Made by a program: the position numbers and the translations under genes. Positions 42,715 to 51,092 of a DNA stretch of 64,000 nt are shown piece after piece. The notes beneath the pieces are model-generated. The model had not been told where the DNA came from. It searched no databases and saw only the letters and a list, made by a program, of their open reading frames with translations. This DNA is from Verrucomicrobiota bacterium (GTDB lineage Bacteria > Verrucomicrobiota > Verrucomicrobiia > Verrucomicrobiales > DEV007), in NCBI GenBank assembly GCA_020630975.1, contig JAHDID010000006.1, forward strand, positions 1-64,000, read 5' to 3'. How positions within the stretch are numbered: position 1 is the stretch's first letter; each line of letters opens with the position of its first letter.

Positions 42715-44337
42715 TTAATTAAATCTATCAATGACAAATTGAGCGTTACCATCCACAATTGAACAAACCAACTTGGAGGATTCAACACTCACATTATACC
42801 CCGGAAACCAACGAGCGGACTTTATGTCTACTTTCCCTTGTTCAGCAAAAAAACGCAGTTCCACTCCGGAACTGCTGATAATGACGGTCCGAGTATCTTT
42901 TCTTTCTACGGTACAGTTAGGATGCAAATAAAAAACCGCCTCTGCGCCAGTTTCAACAGAAATGAAATCTTCTAACCGAAGTGAATCTTCCGACAGAGTC
43001 CATCCCCGAGTGTGCTCCTCTGTCTTACTCCCCCTATAAAATCCATCAATCCTAGCGCCTAACCGCCAAACCTTCTCATTAATGTCATCCTCTAACACAT
43101 TTACCCGACATCGCCTACCCACACGAAACGATGACCAAACCTCGGAAGAATTGATATCGCTAACACAAACTGTAGAATGCGCAGAGGTACCTCTCTGAAA
43201 TAGCCGATCTTCACAAACCTCATATGTAGAGATTCCCGAATTAACAATGAAACGCTCCTTGCAAACAGAAAGTTCAAATGACAAAGTCCCTGCATGTGCA
43301 TGCCCAGGCTGGTGTTTTGGCCCAATTTCACCAACATCGCAAAATACTGACCAATCGCCCTTCTGGCAACTTCGAAAGCCTGAGTCAGACAAACTCAAAC
43401 AACTGAATTCTGACACCTCAACACCTAGTCTTTCTGAATAGGCTTTCAGTTCATCAAATTTGGCTGCAACGCCCAATGTAGTATCATTGAAGAAGGAGAA
43501 GAATCCATCTGGATGAGTCATCTTAGCTAACCAACCAAGCATCTCTGTTGCCGACGTGGAAAGTTTGTCAACCAATTCACTATCTTCGACAGACAGTGCC
43601 AGATTCAGCAAATCAAGAACATCTTCCAAAAACAGACTGTGATACATTGGGCTCCGTTCATAATGCCCTCCGTCAGCTAGCACATGTTCCTTAAGCTGAT
43701 TCGACACTAACTTCTTTCCGACTCCCTCGAACCTATCGTCTTCAATAGACACACATCCTCCAAGAAAAAGAAGGGCCTTCCCATTTGACCAAAGATGACT
43801 AGCGCCTAGGTGTAGCTCTCGATTAGCAATCAACATTTCGCCCTGAAGCCTCATGCTAGCTAGAATCCTCTGATTAATCAGGTTCGGATATCTAGCAAAG
43901 AAAAAACACCAATTTACCAATCTAAGAGAAATCGTGTAGGGCTCCCAACCAGGTCTAGCGCCAATAGGATTCTCTTCTATCCAAGAGTTAATCAAATCAA
44001 CACCCCAATCACCTGAAGCATGGTCTCTCAAATATTCAAAATAATGCAGATTATATTGCCATAACCTCGGTCTCCCCCGCCCCTTCCAAACGCTTTTATC
44101 AAATGGCTCTTTTAAATTTTGAATAACAAATCCTGAGCACTTAGAATAAAAAGCCTCCTTGGAAACTGGCTCGGCCAAAGCTAAAGACGTCCAGCGAATC
44201 GAGCTGCAGTCAATATGCTGACTTACCAATGATATAGGGTACACCTTCCGAACAACCTGCCAAAACGCCTGTAGTGGACGCAAATATCGTACCGTATTAA
44301 AAATAAGAGCAAACTTAGACAAAAAGCCCACAGGCAT
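42715..44337 (-). CDS. Heparinase II/III-family protein
   Basis: A 540-residue protein with the alpha-barrel start LWQYNLHYFEYLRD, EENPIGARPGWEPYTISLRL and the HLWSNGKALLFLGG region. The heparinase II/III C-terminal motif is CDVGEIGPKHQPGHAHAGTLS, followed by RGTSAHSTVCVSD. Catalytic-type His and Tyr residues are present (YERSPMYHSL). Members act as polysaccharide lyases, yet this one lies inside a biosynthetic operon, overlapping wecC by 23 bp. No signal peptide is evident (MPVGFLSKFALIF is not typical), so it may act on nascent glycan or remodel it. Function in biosynthesis clusters is unproven. Confidence 0.8.
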   Translation of the reverse strand: MPVGFLSKFALIFNTVRYLRPLQAFWQVVRKVYPISLVSQHIDCSSIRWTSLALAEPVSKEAFYSKCSGFVIQNLKEPFDKSVWKGRGRPRLWQYNLHYFEYLRDHASGDWGVDLINSWIEENPIGARPGWEPYTISLRLVNWCFFFARYPNLINQRILASMRLQGEMLIANRELHLGASHLWSNGKALLFLGGCVSIEDDRFEGVGKKLVSNQLKEHVLADGGHYERSPMYHSLFLEDVLDLLNLALSVEDSELVDKLSTSATEMLGWLAKMTHPDGFFSFFNDTTLGVAAKFDELKAYSERLGVEVSEFSCLSLSDSGFRSCQKGDWSVFCDVGEIGPKHQPGHAHAGTLSFELSVCKERFIVNSGISTYEVCEDRLFQRGTSAHSTVCVSDINSSEVWSSFRVGRRCRVNVLEDDINEKVWRLGARIDGFYRGSKTEEHTRGWTLSEDSLRLEDFISVETGAEAVFYLHPNCTVERKDTRTVIISSSGVELRFFAEQGKVDIKSARWFPGYNVSVESSKLVCSIVDGNAQFVIDRFN

Positions 44338-45562
44338 TAATAAAAATCCTCTCTTCTAATAAACTTTGATCCAATTCCTCAAACTCCCTATGAGCAACAA
44401 GAGCAACTACTACGTCTAGATCACTCACCCCATCCACTCCTCTTTGAAAACTAACACTCCCTTTAGCGAGGACCTGAGGAAGACTCTCAACATTAGGCTC
44501 AAACACGCGCAACTCCACCCCTTCAAACCCAGCTACTTTTTTTGCTATTTCTAGTGCTGGACTGTTACGAATGTCATCTACATTAGGCTTAAAGGTTATC
44601 CCAAAAATACCCACTTTTGCACCTTTTATCCTGTCAACCGCTCTACGGACTTTATCGACAACCCAATCAGGCTTAGCGTTATTCACCTCTCTAGCTGCCT
44701 TCATAACCCTAGCACACCCATCACTAGAACTTATAATAAACCAAGGATCGACCGCAATACAATGCCCCCCAACACCTGCACCTGGTTTGAGAATATTGAC
44801 TCGAGGATGATGGTTAGCCAAACGAATCACTTCCCATACATTAAGACCCATTTTTTCACAAATTACTGAGAGTTCATTCGCAAACGCGATTTGACAATCT
44901 CGTGACGCATTCTCTGTAAGCTTAACCATCTCAGCCGTTCTTGCATCGGTACGGATGATAGCACCTGTGCAGAAAGTACGATAAAGCTCCTCCGCTTTTT
45001 GAGCCGACTCTGGTGTTAAACCACCAACAATACGGTCGTTGGTGACAAGTTCTGCCAACATTTGGCCAGGTAGTATTCTCTCCGGACAGTGAACATAAAG
45101 TATAGAAGAAAGATCAATATCGCTCCGTTTAAGAATTTTACACTCGTCCTCCAGCCAGTTACGGACTTTTTCGGTCGTCCCAACGGGGCTAGTCGATTCC
45201 AGAATAACAAGGGCTCGATCACTGATAACTGAGGCGAGACTCCTTGTAGCAGACTCAACAAAAGATAGATCGGGTTGATAATCCTGCTCGTCAACAAACG
45301 GTGTTGGCACAGCTAGAATGTATGCTGCCGCACTATCTGGGTTAACAGATGCAACAAGCGCACCGGTCTGAACCGCTCCTTTCACCATGATATCTAGATC
45401 GGGCTCTTCGATATGAATTTCGCCGCGATTGATGGTTTCAACAACTTCCTCTCTCACATCGACACCCAAAACTTCCTTACCTCGGGTAGCAAAAATAGAT
45501 GACGTTGGAAGCCCAATATACCCCAAGCCTAGAACACAAATGTCATAGTTGTAATTACTCAT
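44315..45562 (-). CDS. wecC: UDP-N-acetyl-D-mannosamine dehydrogenase
   Basis: A 415-residue UDP-sugar dehydrogenase oxidising UDP-ManNAc to UDP-ManNAcA with two NAD+. The NAD site is ICVLGLGYIGLPTSSIFA. Characteristic segments are ILAVPTPF, LESTSPVGTTEKVRNWLE, HCPERILPGQ with TNDRIVGG, the lysine region MVKLTENASRDCQIAFANEL, catalytic PGAGVGGHCIAVDPWF and GITFKPNVDDIRNSPALEI. The pattern is WecC-like rather than UDP-glucose dehydrogenase. It overlaps wecB by 4 bp (ATGA), so the two steps are translationally coupled. Confidence 0.93.
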   Translation of the reverse strand: MSNYNYDICVLGLGYIGLPTSSIFATRGKEVLGVDVREEVVETINRGEIHIEEPDLDIMVKGAVQTGALVASVNPDSAAAYILAVPTPFVDEQDYQPDLSFVESATRSLASVISDRALVILESTSPVGTTEKVRNWLEDECKILKRSDIDLSSILYVHCPERILPGQMLAELVTNDRIVGGLTPESAQKAEELYRTFCTGAIIRTDARTAEMVKLTENASRDCQIAFANELSVICEKMGLNVWEVIRLANHHPRVNILKPGAGVGGHCIAVDPWFIISSSDGCARVMKAAREVNNAKPDWVVDKVRRAVDRIKGAKVGIFGITFKPNVDDIRNSPALEIAKKVAGFEGVELRVFEPNVESLPQVLAKGSVSFQRGVDGVSDLDVVVALVAHREFEELDQSLLEERIFINACGLFV

Positions 45563-46701
45563 TTCAATAAATATGACCTCAAAATCGACTCTATTTTCTG
45601 CGAAGAATCCCCTTCACCAAAAGGATTAGAAATAGAAGCCCTCTGCTGGTACTCAAAGTCGTCATTCAACAGCTTAAGGCTCTCAGCCACAATGACATCC
45701 TCTTCCGTGCCTACTAGCCTACAAACACCAGCCTCGACCCCCTCTGGCCGCTCGGTGGAATCGCGGGTTACCAACACAGGCTTCCCGAGTGAAGGAGCCT
45801 CCTCCTGAACGCCCCCAGAATCGGAAATGATAAAATGGCAAGAAGCCATAAGTCTAATGAACGGTACATAACTAACTGGCTCGACAAGACAAACCTGATC
45901 AAGAGAACCCAAAATCTCATTAACTGGCGCCCTTACCTGGGGATTCAGATGAACAGGAAACAAAATTCCAACGTCTGAATTAAGTTCCGCAATCTTAGCA
46001 ACTGCTCTACAAGTACTACGAAACCCATCACCAAAAGACTCTCGACGATGACCAGTCATCAATATCCACTTCTTTTGAAAAAACTTAATTTTACTCCTGC
46101 TAACCCCTAACGACAATAAGAAATCATCATCAATTCTCTCGGCAGATAATCGATTCTTTTGGACCCATTTTAAACTATCTATAACCGTATTACCAGTTAC
46201 AAAAACTCGGTCTCTATCCACACCTTCATCAAGTAAATTAGAGCTAGCATTCTGCGTTGGAGAGAAGTGCCATCGAGCAAGCCTACCCACGAGTCTACGA
46301 TTAGTCTCCTCAGGAAATGGAACCAGAGGATCCGCCGTTCTCAAACCTGCCTCAATATGCCCAATAGGCACCTGATTAAAAAACGCCGCTAACGCACCTC
46401 CCAAAACAGAAGACGTATCACCTTGAACCAAAACTGCTGCCGGACGAACATCGTCCAAAACTTTTGAAACCCCAGAAATGATTTTCCCAGTCAAATCAGA
46501 CAAGGAAACCGATTCCATCATTAGATTCAAATCAAGGTCAGGCGCAAGACCAAAGACCTCTAGAGCCTGATCCAACATCTCCCTATGCTGGCCCGTAGAT
46601 ACGATAACGGGATCGCACCAACTGCAATCTTTGAGAGCAAAATACACTGGAGCAACCTTAATAGCCTCAGGCCTAGTCCCAACAATCAACACTATCTTCA
46701 T
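45559..46701 (-). CDS. wecB: UDP-N-acetylglucosamine 2-epimerase (non-hydrolysing)
   Basis: A 380-residue enzyme interconverting UDP-GlcNAc and UDP-ManNAc. Visible are MKIVLIVGTRPEAIKVAPVY, VLVQGDTSSVLGGALAAF, GHIEAGLRTADPLVPFPEET, MTGHRRESFGDGF, FPVHLNPQVRAP and ISDSGGVQEEAPSLGKPVLV, all WecB hallmarks. It works with the coupled wecC. The ATG at 46701 is preferred to a GTG three codons earlier, since the family begins directly with the first strand. An 88-bp gap to the acyltransferase gene upstream could contain an internal promoter. Confidence 0.95.
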   Translation of the reverse strand: MKIVLIVGTRPEAIKVAPVYFALKDCSWCDPVIVSTGQHREMLDQALEVFGLAPDLDLNLMMESVSLSDLTGKIISGVSKVLDDVRPAAVLVQGDTSSVLGGALAAFFNQVPIGHIEAGLRTADPLVPFPEETNRRLVGRLARWHFSPTQNASSNLLDEGVDRDRVFVTGNTVIDSLKWVQKNRLSAERIDDDFLLSLGVSRSKIKFFQKKWILMTGHRRESFGDGFRSTCRAVAKIAELNSDVGILFPVHLNPQVRAPVNEILGSLDQVCLVEPVSYVPFIRLMASCHFIISDSGGVQEEAPSLGKPVLVTRDSTERPEGVEAGVCRLVGTEEDVIVAESLKLLNDDFEYQQRASISNPFGEGDSSQKIESILRSYLLK

Positions 46702-46789
46702 AATTGTCACACCCGCAATATACTAACATTAATCTAACGAAAGATACAACTAATCTAACCGAGGAATTTTAGAAACTCCAAGTTAAAGC

Positions 46790-48628
46790 CTACTGTAAAT
46801 TAAGTAACTCATAAAACCGAGAAAACCACTCCCTACCGTAGAAATTTAAGTGATCGTCATCACGGTAAAGACCACGACCGTTCGACGCGAAAGGCGAGTC
46901 TATCACGTCCTCGGGATCAAAAAAACGAAGATTTGGGTTTCGCTGCAGACTCTCCTTAACCCACTTCAAAACCAACTCCCTTCGCCCATTTTCAAACTCA
47001 ACACTCTCACCTCGAAATCTGAATTTGAACAACCGCAAATCATCACTATCAACTGGATAGCGATCTAGCATCGGCACTTGCCCCAGCAAAACTACGACGC
47101 TGTCAGGATTATTGGTACAAATCAAATCGATATCATGGCCTAACACCGTATAATTCGATTCCATAGCTTCTCGGACACCAGATAGACGCGCTCCTACTGA
47201 GCGATGACTCACACCATCCAATTCCGGCGCAGGATAAAAGTAATGGTCCAATCTAAGCGCTATAAAGATAAACTCAACATCTCTATTGAAAGCTATTTCC
47301 TCCCGGATGTACTCAACATGATTAGGCAAAGAACTCTCCCTTACCGCACCATCATGGCCAAAAATATAAACCTCCCTCCCTCTCAGCATGTACCCACCAC
47401 CGTAAAGAGGCAAATAACGGAGATTTCTCGATTCAGAGTACCTTTCGACCAACTTAGAATAATGATAACCATGTGAATCCCCTATTAGAACGCAATCAAC
47501 GGACGAATTACGATCAAACAATGATTCCAAACCACCACTCCCACCCAACGACCTCGGAAAGTAACCTTCTGTATACCGGCCATCTGATTCATCACAATAA
47601 CTCACAGAGAGCAGCATACTTGCCAAGCAAGAGATAAGTAAAAGCACAAAGCAATATCCAAACCAAGTGTGATGCTGCTTAAAATAGGGATATGCAGCTT
47701 TAGACTGCCACCCATCGAAAAGCCTAAAAACTATAAAAGAAAATATGGATGTAAACAACACAACCAACAACACAACCATACTCATAGAAAGATCACTTTG
47801 CTTAACAAAACAAATAACAGGCCAATGAACAAGATATATCGAATAAGAGGATCTACCTAACAACATCCAGAAGTTATTTATACCAGCTCTTACACAAAAA
47901 ACAGCAGGCAAACAAACCAGCGAAACCAGAACGGTAAGAACCTCTCTATCAAGATCCAAATAAAAAGTTATCACAATCAAGACAAGAGAAACCACCAGAC
48001 CCCAGCGCCCACACCTCAAATCGTAACGATAAAAGAACCAACCCAATAAAACACCAAATAAAAACTGCCAACATCTACAAAAAGGTAAGAAGTATGCAAA
48101 GCGATCCTCTAATAGAAAAAAAAGCAAGAGAGACACACACCCGATAACTCCAACCATACACTTTGTTCGCTTACGATATAAAAATAGAAAAGGAAAACAA
48201 ACGTAAAACTGCTCCTCAACGCTTAAAGACCAAGTGTGAACTAAGGGATTCAAGTCATCATTCAAAGCAAAATAGTCACTTTTAAAGGCAAAAAACCAGT
48301 TCGAAATCGATAAAACAGAAAAAGGCGCCGCTTCGAATACCGAAAGAAATACCATCGTTGAAGAGAAAAAATACGAATATACAAGGACCAGAAAGACGAC
48401 CGCAAGATAACTGGGAGCCAATCTCCACATTCTCTTCAAAAGAAACCCTCCCACCGAAAACGCACCTCGGTCAGCCCCCTTCAAACACGACAAACATATG
48501 ACAAAGCCTGAAATCAAAAAGAAAAGATCGACCCCTAAATAACCATTTGGCAGAGCAGAGGGACTCAAATGGAAAACAAAAACCCCTAACACGCTTAACA
48601 CCCGAAGAATCTGGATTCCTTCTACCAT
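46790..48628 (-). CDS. Acyltransferase-3/SGNH fusion (OafB-like O-acetyltransferase)
   Basis: A 612-residue membrane protein. The N-terminal acyltransferase-3 domain of about ten helices shows ILRVLSVLGVFVFHLSP (catalytic-type His in F-H), YLGVDLFFLISGFVICL and HTWSLSVEEQFYVCFP, hallmarks of OafA/OafB-type enzymes. The C-terminal periplasmic SGNH-like domain has DCVLIGDSHGYHYSKL (Ser in GDSH) and late DDDHLNFYG (D-x-x-H-type). It acetylates surface glycans using cytosolic acetyl-CoA and passes acetyl across the membrane. ATG 48628 is preferred. It is one of two O-acylation systems in the cluster. Confidence 0.92.
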   Translation of the reverse strand: MVEGIQILRVLSVLGVFVFHLSPSALPNGYLGVDLFFLISGFVICLSCLKGADRGAFSVGGFLLKRMWRLAPSYLAVVFLVLVYSYFFSSTMVFLSVFEAAPFSVLSISNWFFAFKSDYFALNDDLNPLVHTWSLSVEEQFYVCFPFLFLYRKRTKCMVGVIGCVSLLLFFLLEDRFAYFLPFCRCWQFLFGVLLGWFFYRYDLRCGRWGLVVSLVLIVITFYLDLDREVLTVLVSLVCLPAVFCVRAGINNFWMLLGRSSYSIYLVHWPVICFVKQSDLSMSMVVLLVVLFTSIFSFIVFRLFDGWQSKAAYPYFKQHHTWFGYCFVLLLISCLASMLLSVSYCDESDGRYTEGYFPRSLGGSGGLESLFDRNSSVDCVLIGDSHGYHYSKLVERYSESRNLRYLPLYGGGYMLRGREVYIFGHDGAVRESSLPNHVEYIREEIAFNRDVEFIFIALRLDHYFYPAPELDGVSHRSVGARLSGVREAMESNYTVLGHDIDLICTNNPDSVVVLLGQVPMLDRYPVDSDDLRLFKFRFRGESVEFENGRRELVLKWVKESLQRNPNLRFFDPEDVIDSPFASNGRGLYRDDDHLNFYGREWFSRFYELLNLQ

Positions 48629-48645
48629 CCTAAAGCAAATAATCA

Positions 48646-49683
48646 CTAATCCGAAACAACTAATCGGCGTGACGAGAGAATTCTCGACAACACCTCTTCT
48701 TTTACGTGTATAGCATCGTAAAAATCCTCGTGTTCGAGTGAGAAAACCCTCGAATCGAAGTTACCATAAACTGGAACACCCTCTTCCGAAGCCAGATCTA
48801 GTATAAACGACTCAACTTCACCAATAGCAAGACGCGCCGCGTAGTCCACTTTGTGAGAACTCGTCCAAACAGAGGGGTGGTAAGGAATAAAAACAAACTT
48901 AAATGTACAACCATTTGCATTACCTTTAACAAGTAGCATACGCAGAAGTGACTCCGCTTCTGCGGATACAAATGGCCGCCCTAATTTATAACCGCCCCTC
49001 ACATTTTCGATAGGACCTGGGCGACTCGCTTTATAAATCTCACTGTAAAGATGTTCCCCTTCGGGCCCCGTTCTAGATTCGGAATCTGAAACCCTATCAT
49101 CAGCCCCCCCCCCAGATGTCAGTCTCTTAAAATTCGCCTCGAAGTAATCAAAGTCGAACAATAACTTTACCTTTTTGAACGAATCTCCATTCAATTCACC
49201 ATTTGACCTCACGCTGATTAAATCGTCGGCCTTTAACAGTCGTTGGTAATCTCGTTTCAGGTTAGCCCAGCCTTTCTTCTCATCTTTCCTCAAAGTCCAA
49301 GGCGAAACGCCTAGAATTATTTCCTTATAACCATTCTCAATTGCTAATGAACCAAGTATATAAAGATCCTCAATAGTGGCACCTGATACACTCCCATTAA
49401 CCAATTTAATATCCCCAACCTTTAAAATCTTTGAATTTACAGTCATCAATCGACTCGACCCCAAAACCAAGCAATCTCGGCCACTCCTCACTATGAGGCC
49501 CTTTTTAACTCTCCGCTCATCAGCCCTGTAAGATTGAGTATGACCGGATAATAATCGATCAAGATAACTATTTAACTCTCTATCTACAATTCTGCCCTCA
49601 TAATCAACAAATCCATTCACACCAGAAACCAAGAATAGAACTAAGAGGAATCCACCCCCAAATGAACACCAGCTACGCATCAA
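48646..49683 (-). CDS. Membrane-anchored partner of the MBOAT acyltransferase
   Basis: A 345-residue protein with one N-terminal hydrophobic segment (GGGFLLVLFLVSGVNGF) and an extracytoplasmic domain. The segment DCLVLGSSRLMTVNSKIL places a G-S-S-R-type element after the first strand, and GGYKLGRPFVSAE and a late DAIHVKEEV are SGNH/AlgJ-like in placement. It overlaps the MBOAT gene by 4 bp, so the pair probably works like AlgI with AlgJ/X-type partners: MBOAT moves the acyl group over the membrane and this protein transfers or assists. The family assignment is tentative; the coupling is clear. Confidence 0.65.
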   Translation of the reverse strand: MMRSWCSFGGGFLLVLFLVSGVNGFVDYEGRIVDRELNSYLDRLLSGHTQSYRADERRVKKGLIVRSGRDCLVLGSSRLMTVNSKILKVGDIKLVNGSVSGATIEDLYILGSLAIENGYKEIILGVSPWTLRKDEKKGWANLKRDYQRLLKADDLISVRSNGELNGDSFKKVKLLFDFDYFEANFKRLTSGGGADDRVSDSESRTGPEGEHLYSEIYKASRPGPIENVRGGYKLGRPFVSAEAESLLRMLLVKGNANGCTFKFVFIPYHPSVWTSSHKVDYAARLAIGEVESFILDLASEEGVPVYGNFDSRVFSLEHEDFYDAIHVKEEVLSRILSSRRLVVSD

Positions 49684-51077
49684 AAATTAAAATAGATAAA
49701 CTCACTTGGACCGCCTATTTTCAAAAAAGCCAGCGCTGACATTACCCCCAAAGCAAACAACAAAAGAGCGGGATACTTTTGAACATCAACAGATAGCTTA
49801 GAGGTATTGCGACCAAACAAAATCAATATATAAGCAAGACACAATATTAATAACGAATACAGATCCAAAGACTCGCCAACGAAACTCGAACCGTTCAGCC
49901 AAAATCCTTGATCAAAAAACCTAGCATAAAACCCTAATGAATCTGATATACTTTCTGATCTAAACGGAAACCATGCCAGTAGAACAAAAATAAATGTAAG
50001 AGCCCAGCTAAAACCTGTATGAATGCGAAAGAGACCCAATCTACTCCAAACCCTTCCAACACACAAGGCGATGCCGTGCAACCCACCCCAGAACACAAAA
50101 CTCCAATTAGCCCCGTGCCACAGACCGCAAATCAGCATGACAATAAACAAATTGAAAAGAACCCTCCATTCCCCAACGCGACTTCCTCCCATTGGAAAAT
50201 AGAGATACTCTCTAAAAAAACTTGATAGAGAGATGTGCCACCGCCTCCAAAACTCCGACACTGAAACAGCTCTATACGGTGAATTAAAGTTAAACGGTAA
50301 TCGATATCCGAACACCAAAGCAAGACCCACGGCCATATCAGAGTACCCTGAAAAATCAAAGTAGATCTGAGCGCCGTAACACAACAAGATACACCCCCAA
50401 TCAAGCCAGTTCCCGTTGCTCCACCCAAAAGCAAAACCCGAAGTTACTACTATCGAAAGCTGGTCTGCGACTAACACCTTTTTACATAACCCAATAGCAA
50501 ACAGAAACAATCCAAACTCAATCGCAGCACGCGCCCCCTTTTCCAAAGGAGTCCGTAATTCAAGCTGTGGGCCAAACTGCTTAAAGTTTACAATAGGCCC
50601 TGCTACCAGCTGGGGAAAAAACATCACAAATAAACAGTAATCATAGAAACTAGGCAACTTTACCTTCTGCCGATACAACTCGACAAGGAATCCGATTTGT
50701 TGAAACGTGTAGAATGAAATCGCGAGAGGAAGAACAATATCCAACACCTTCCAATCGTCCTCAAGCAGAGAGGCCAGGCTCGAATAGATGAGACACAAAT
50801 ATTTAAAAATAAAAATTATGGAAACATTAAAAACTATTCCAACACTCAGAAACAACTTAGTCCTAACCTTTTCGCCATAAATCTTTCTAGCTATGATATA
50901 GTTCGTGATTACAGAACCAATCACAAGAAGTAGCGACCACCAACTCCAATAGCCATAGAAGAATAAAGAGGCTCCTAAAAGCCACAATTTAGAACCCTTT
51001 CCATCTTTTAGAAGTAACGCCCCTAATAAGACAATCGGTAAGAACAGAAAAATAAAACCGTATGAATTAAATAACAT
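49680..51077 (-). CDS. MBOAT-family O-acyltransferase (AlgI-like)
   Basis: A 465-residue polytopic membrane O-acyltransferase. The start MLFNSYGFIFLFLPIV is the typical opening of AlgI/DltB-like MBOATs. The core shows PQLVAGPIVNFKQFGPQL, YFDFSGYSDMAVGLA, FWRRWHISLSSFFREYLYFP and the catalytic His in LICGLWHGANWSFVFWGGLHG. It transfers acyl (usually acetyl) groups from cytosolic donors to a periplasmic glycan. The stop overlaps the partner gene by 4 bp. Confidence 0.95.
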   Translation of the reverse strand: MLFNSYGFIFLFLPIVLLGALLLKDGKGSKLWLLGASLFFYGYWSWWSLLLVIGSVITNYIIARKIYGEKVRTKLFLSVGIVFNVSIIFIFKYLCLIYSSLASLLEDDWKVLDIVLPLAISFYTFQQIGFLVELYRQKVKLPSFYDYCLFVMFFPQLVAGPIVNFKQFGPQLELRTPLEKGARAAIEFGLFLFAIGLCKKVLVADQLSIVVTSGFAFGWSNGNWLDWGCILLCYGAQIYFDFSGYSDMAVGLALVFGYRLPFNFNSPYRAVSVSEFWRRWHISLSSFFREYLYFPMGGSRVGEWRVLFNLFIVMLICGLWHGANWSFVFWGGLHGIALCVGRVWSRLGLFRIHTGFSWALTFIFVLLAWFPFRSESISDSLGFYARFFDQGFWLNGSSFVGESLDLYSLLILCLAYILILFGRNTSKLSVDVQKYPALLLFALGVMSALAFLKIGGPSEFIYFNF

Positions 51078-51092
51078 AAAACACCACTGTTC

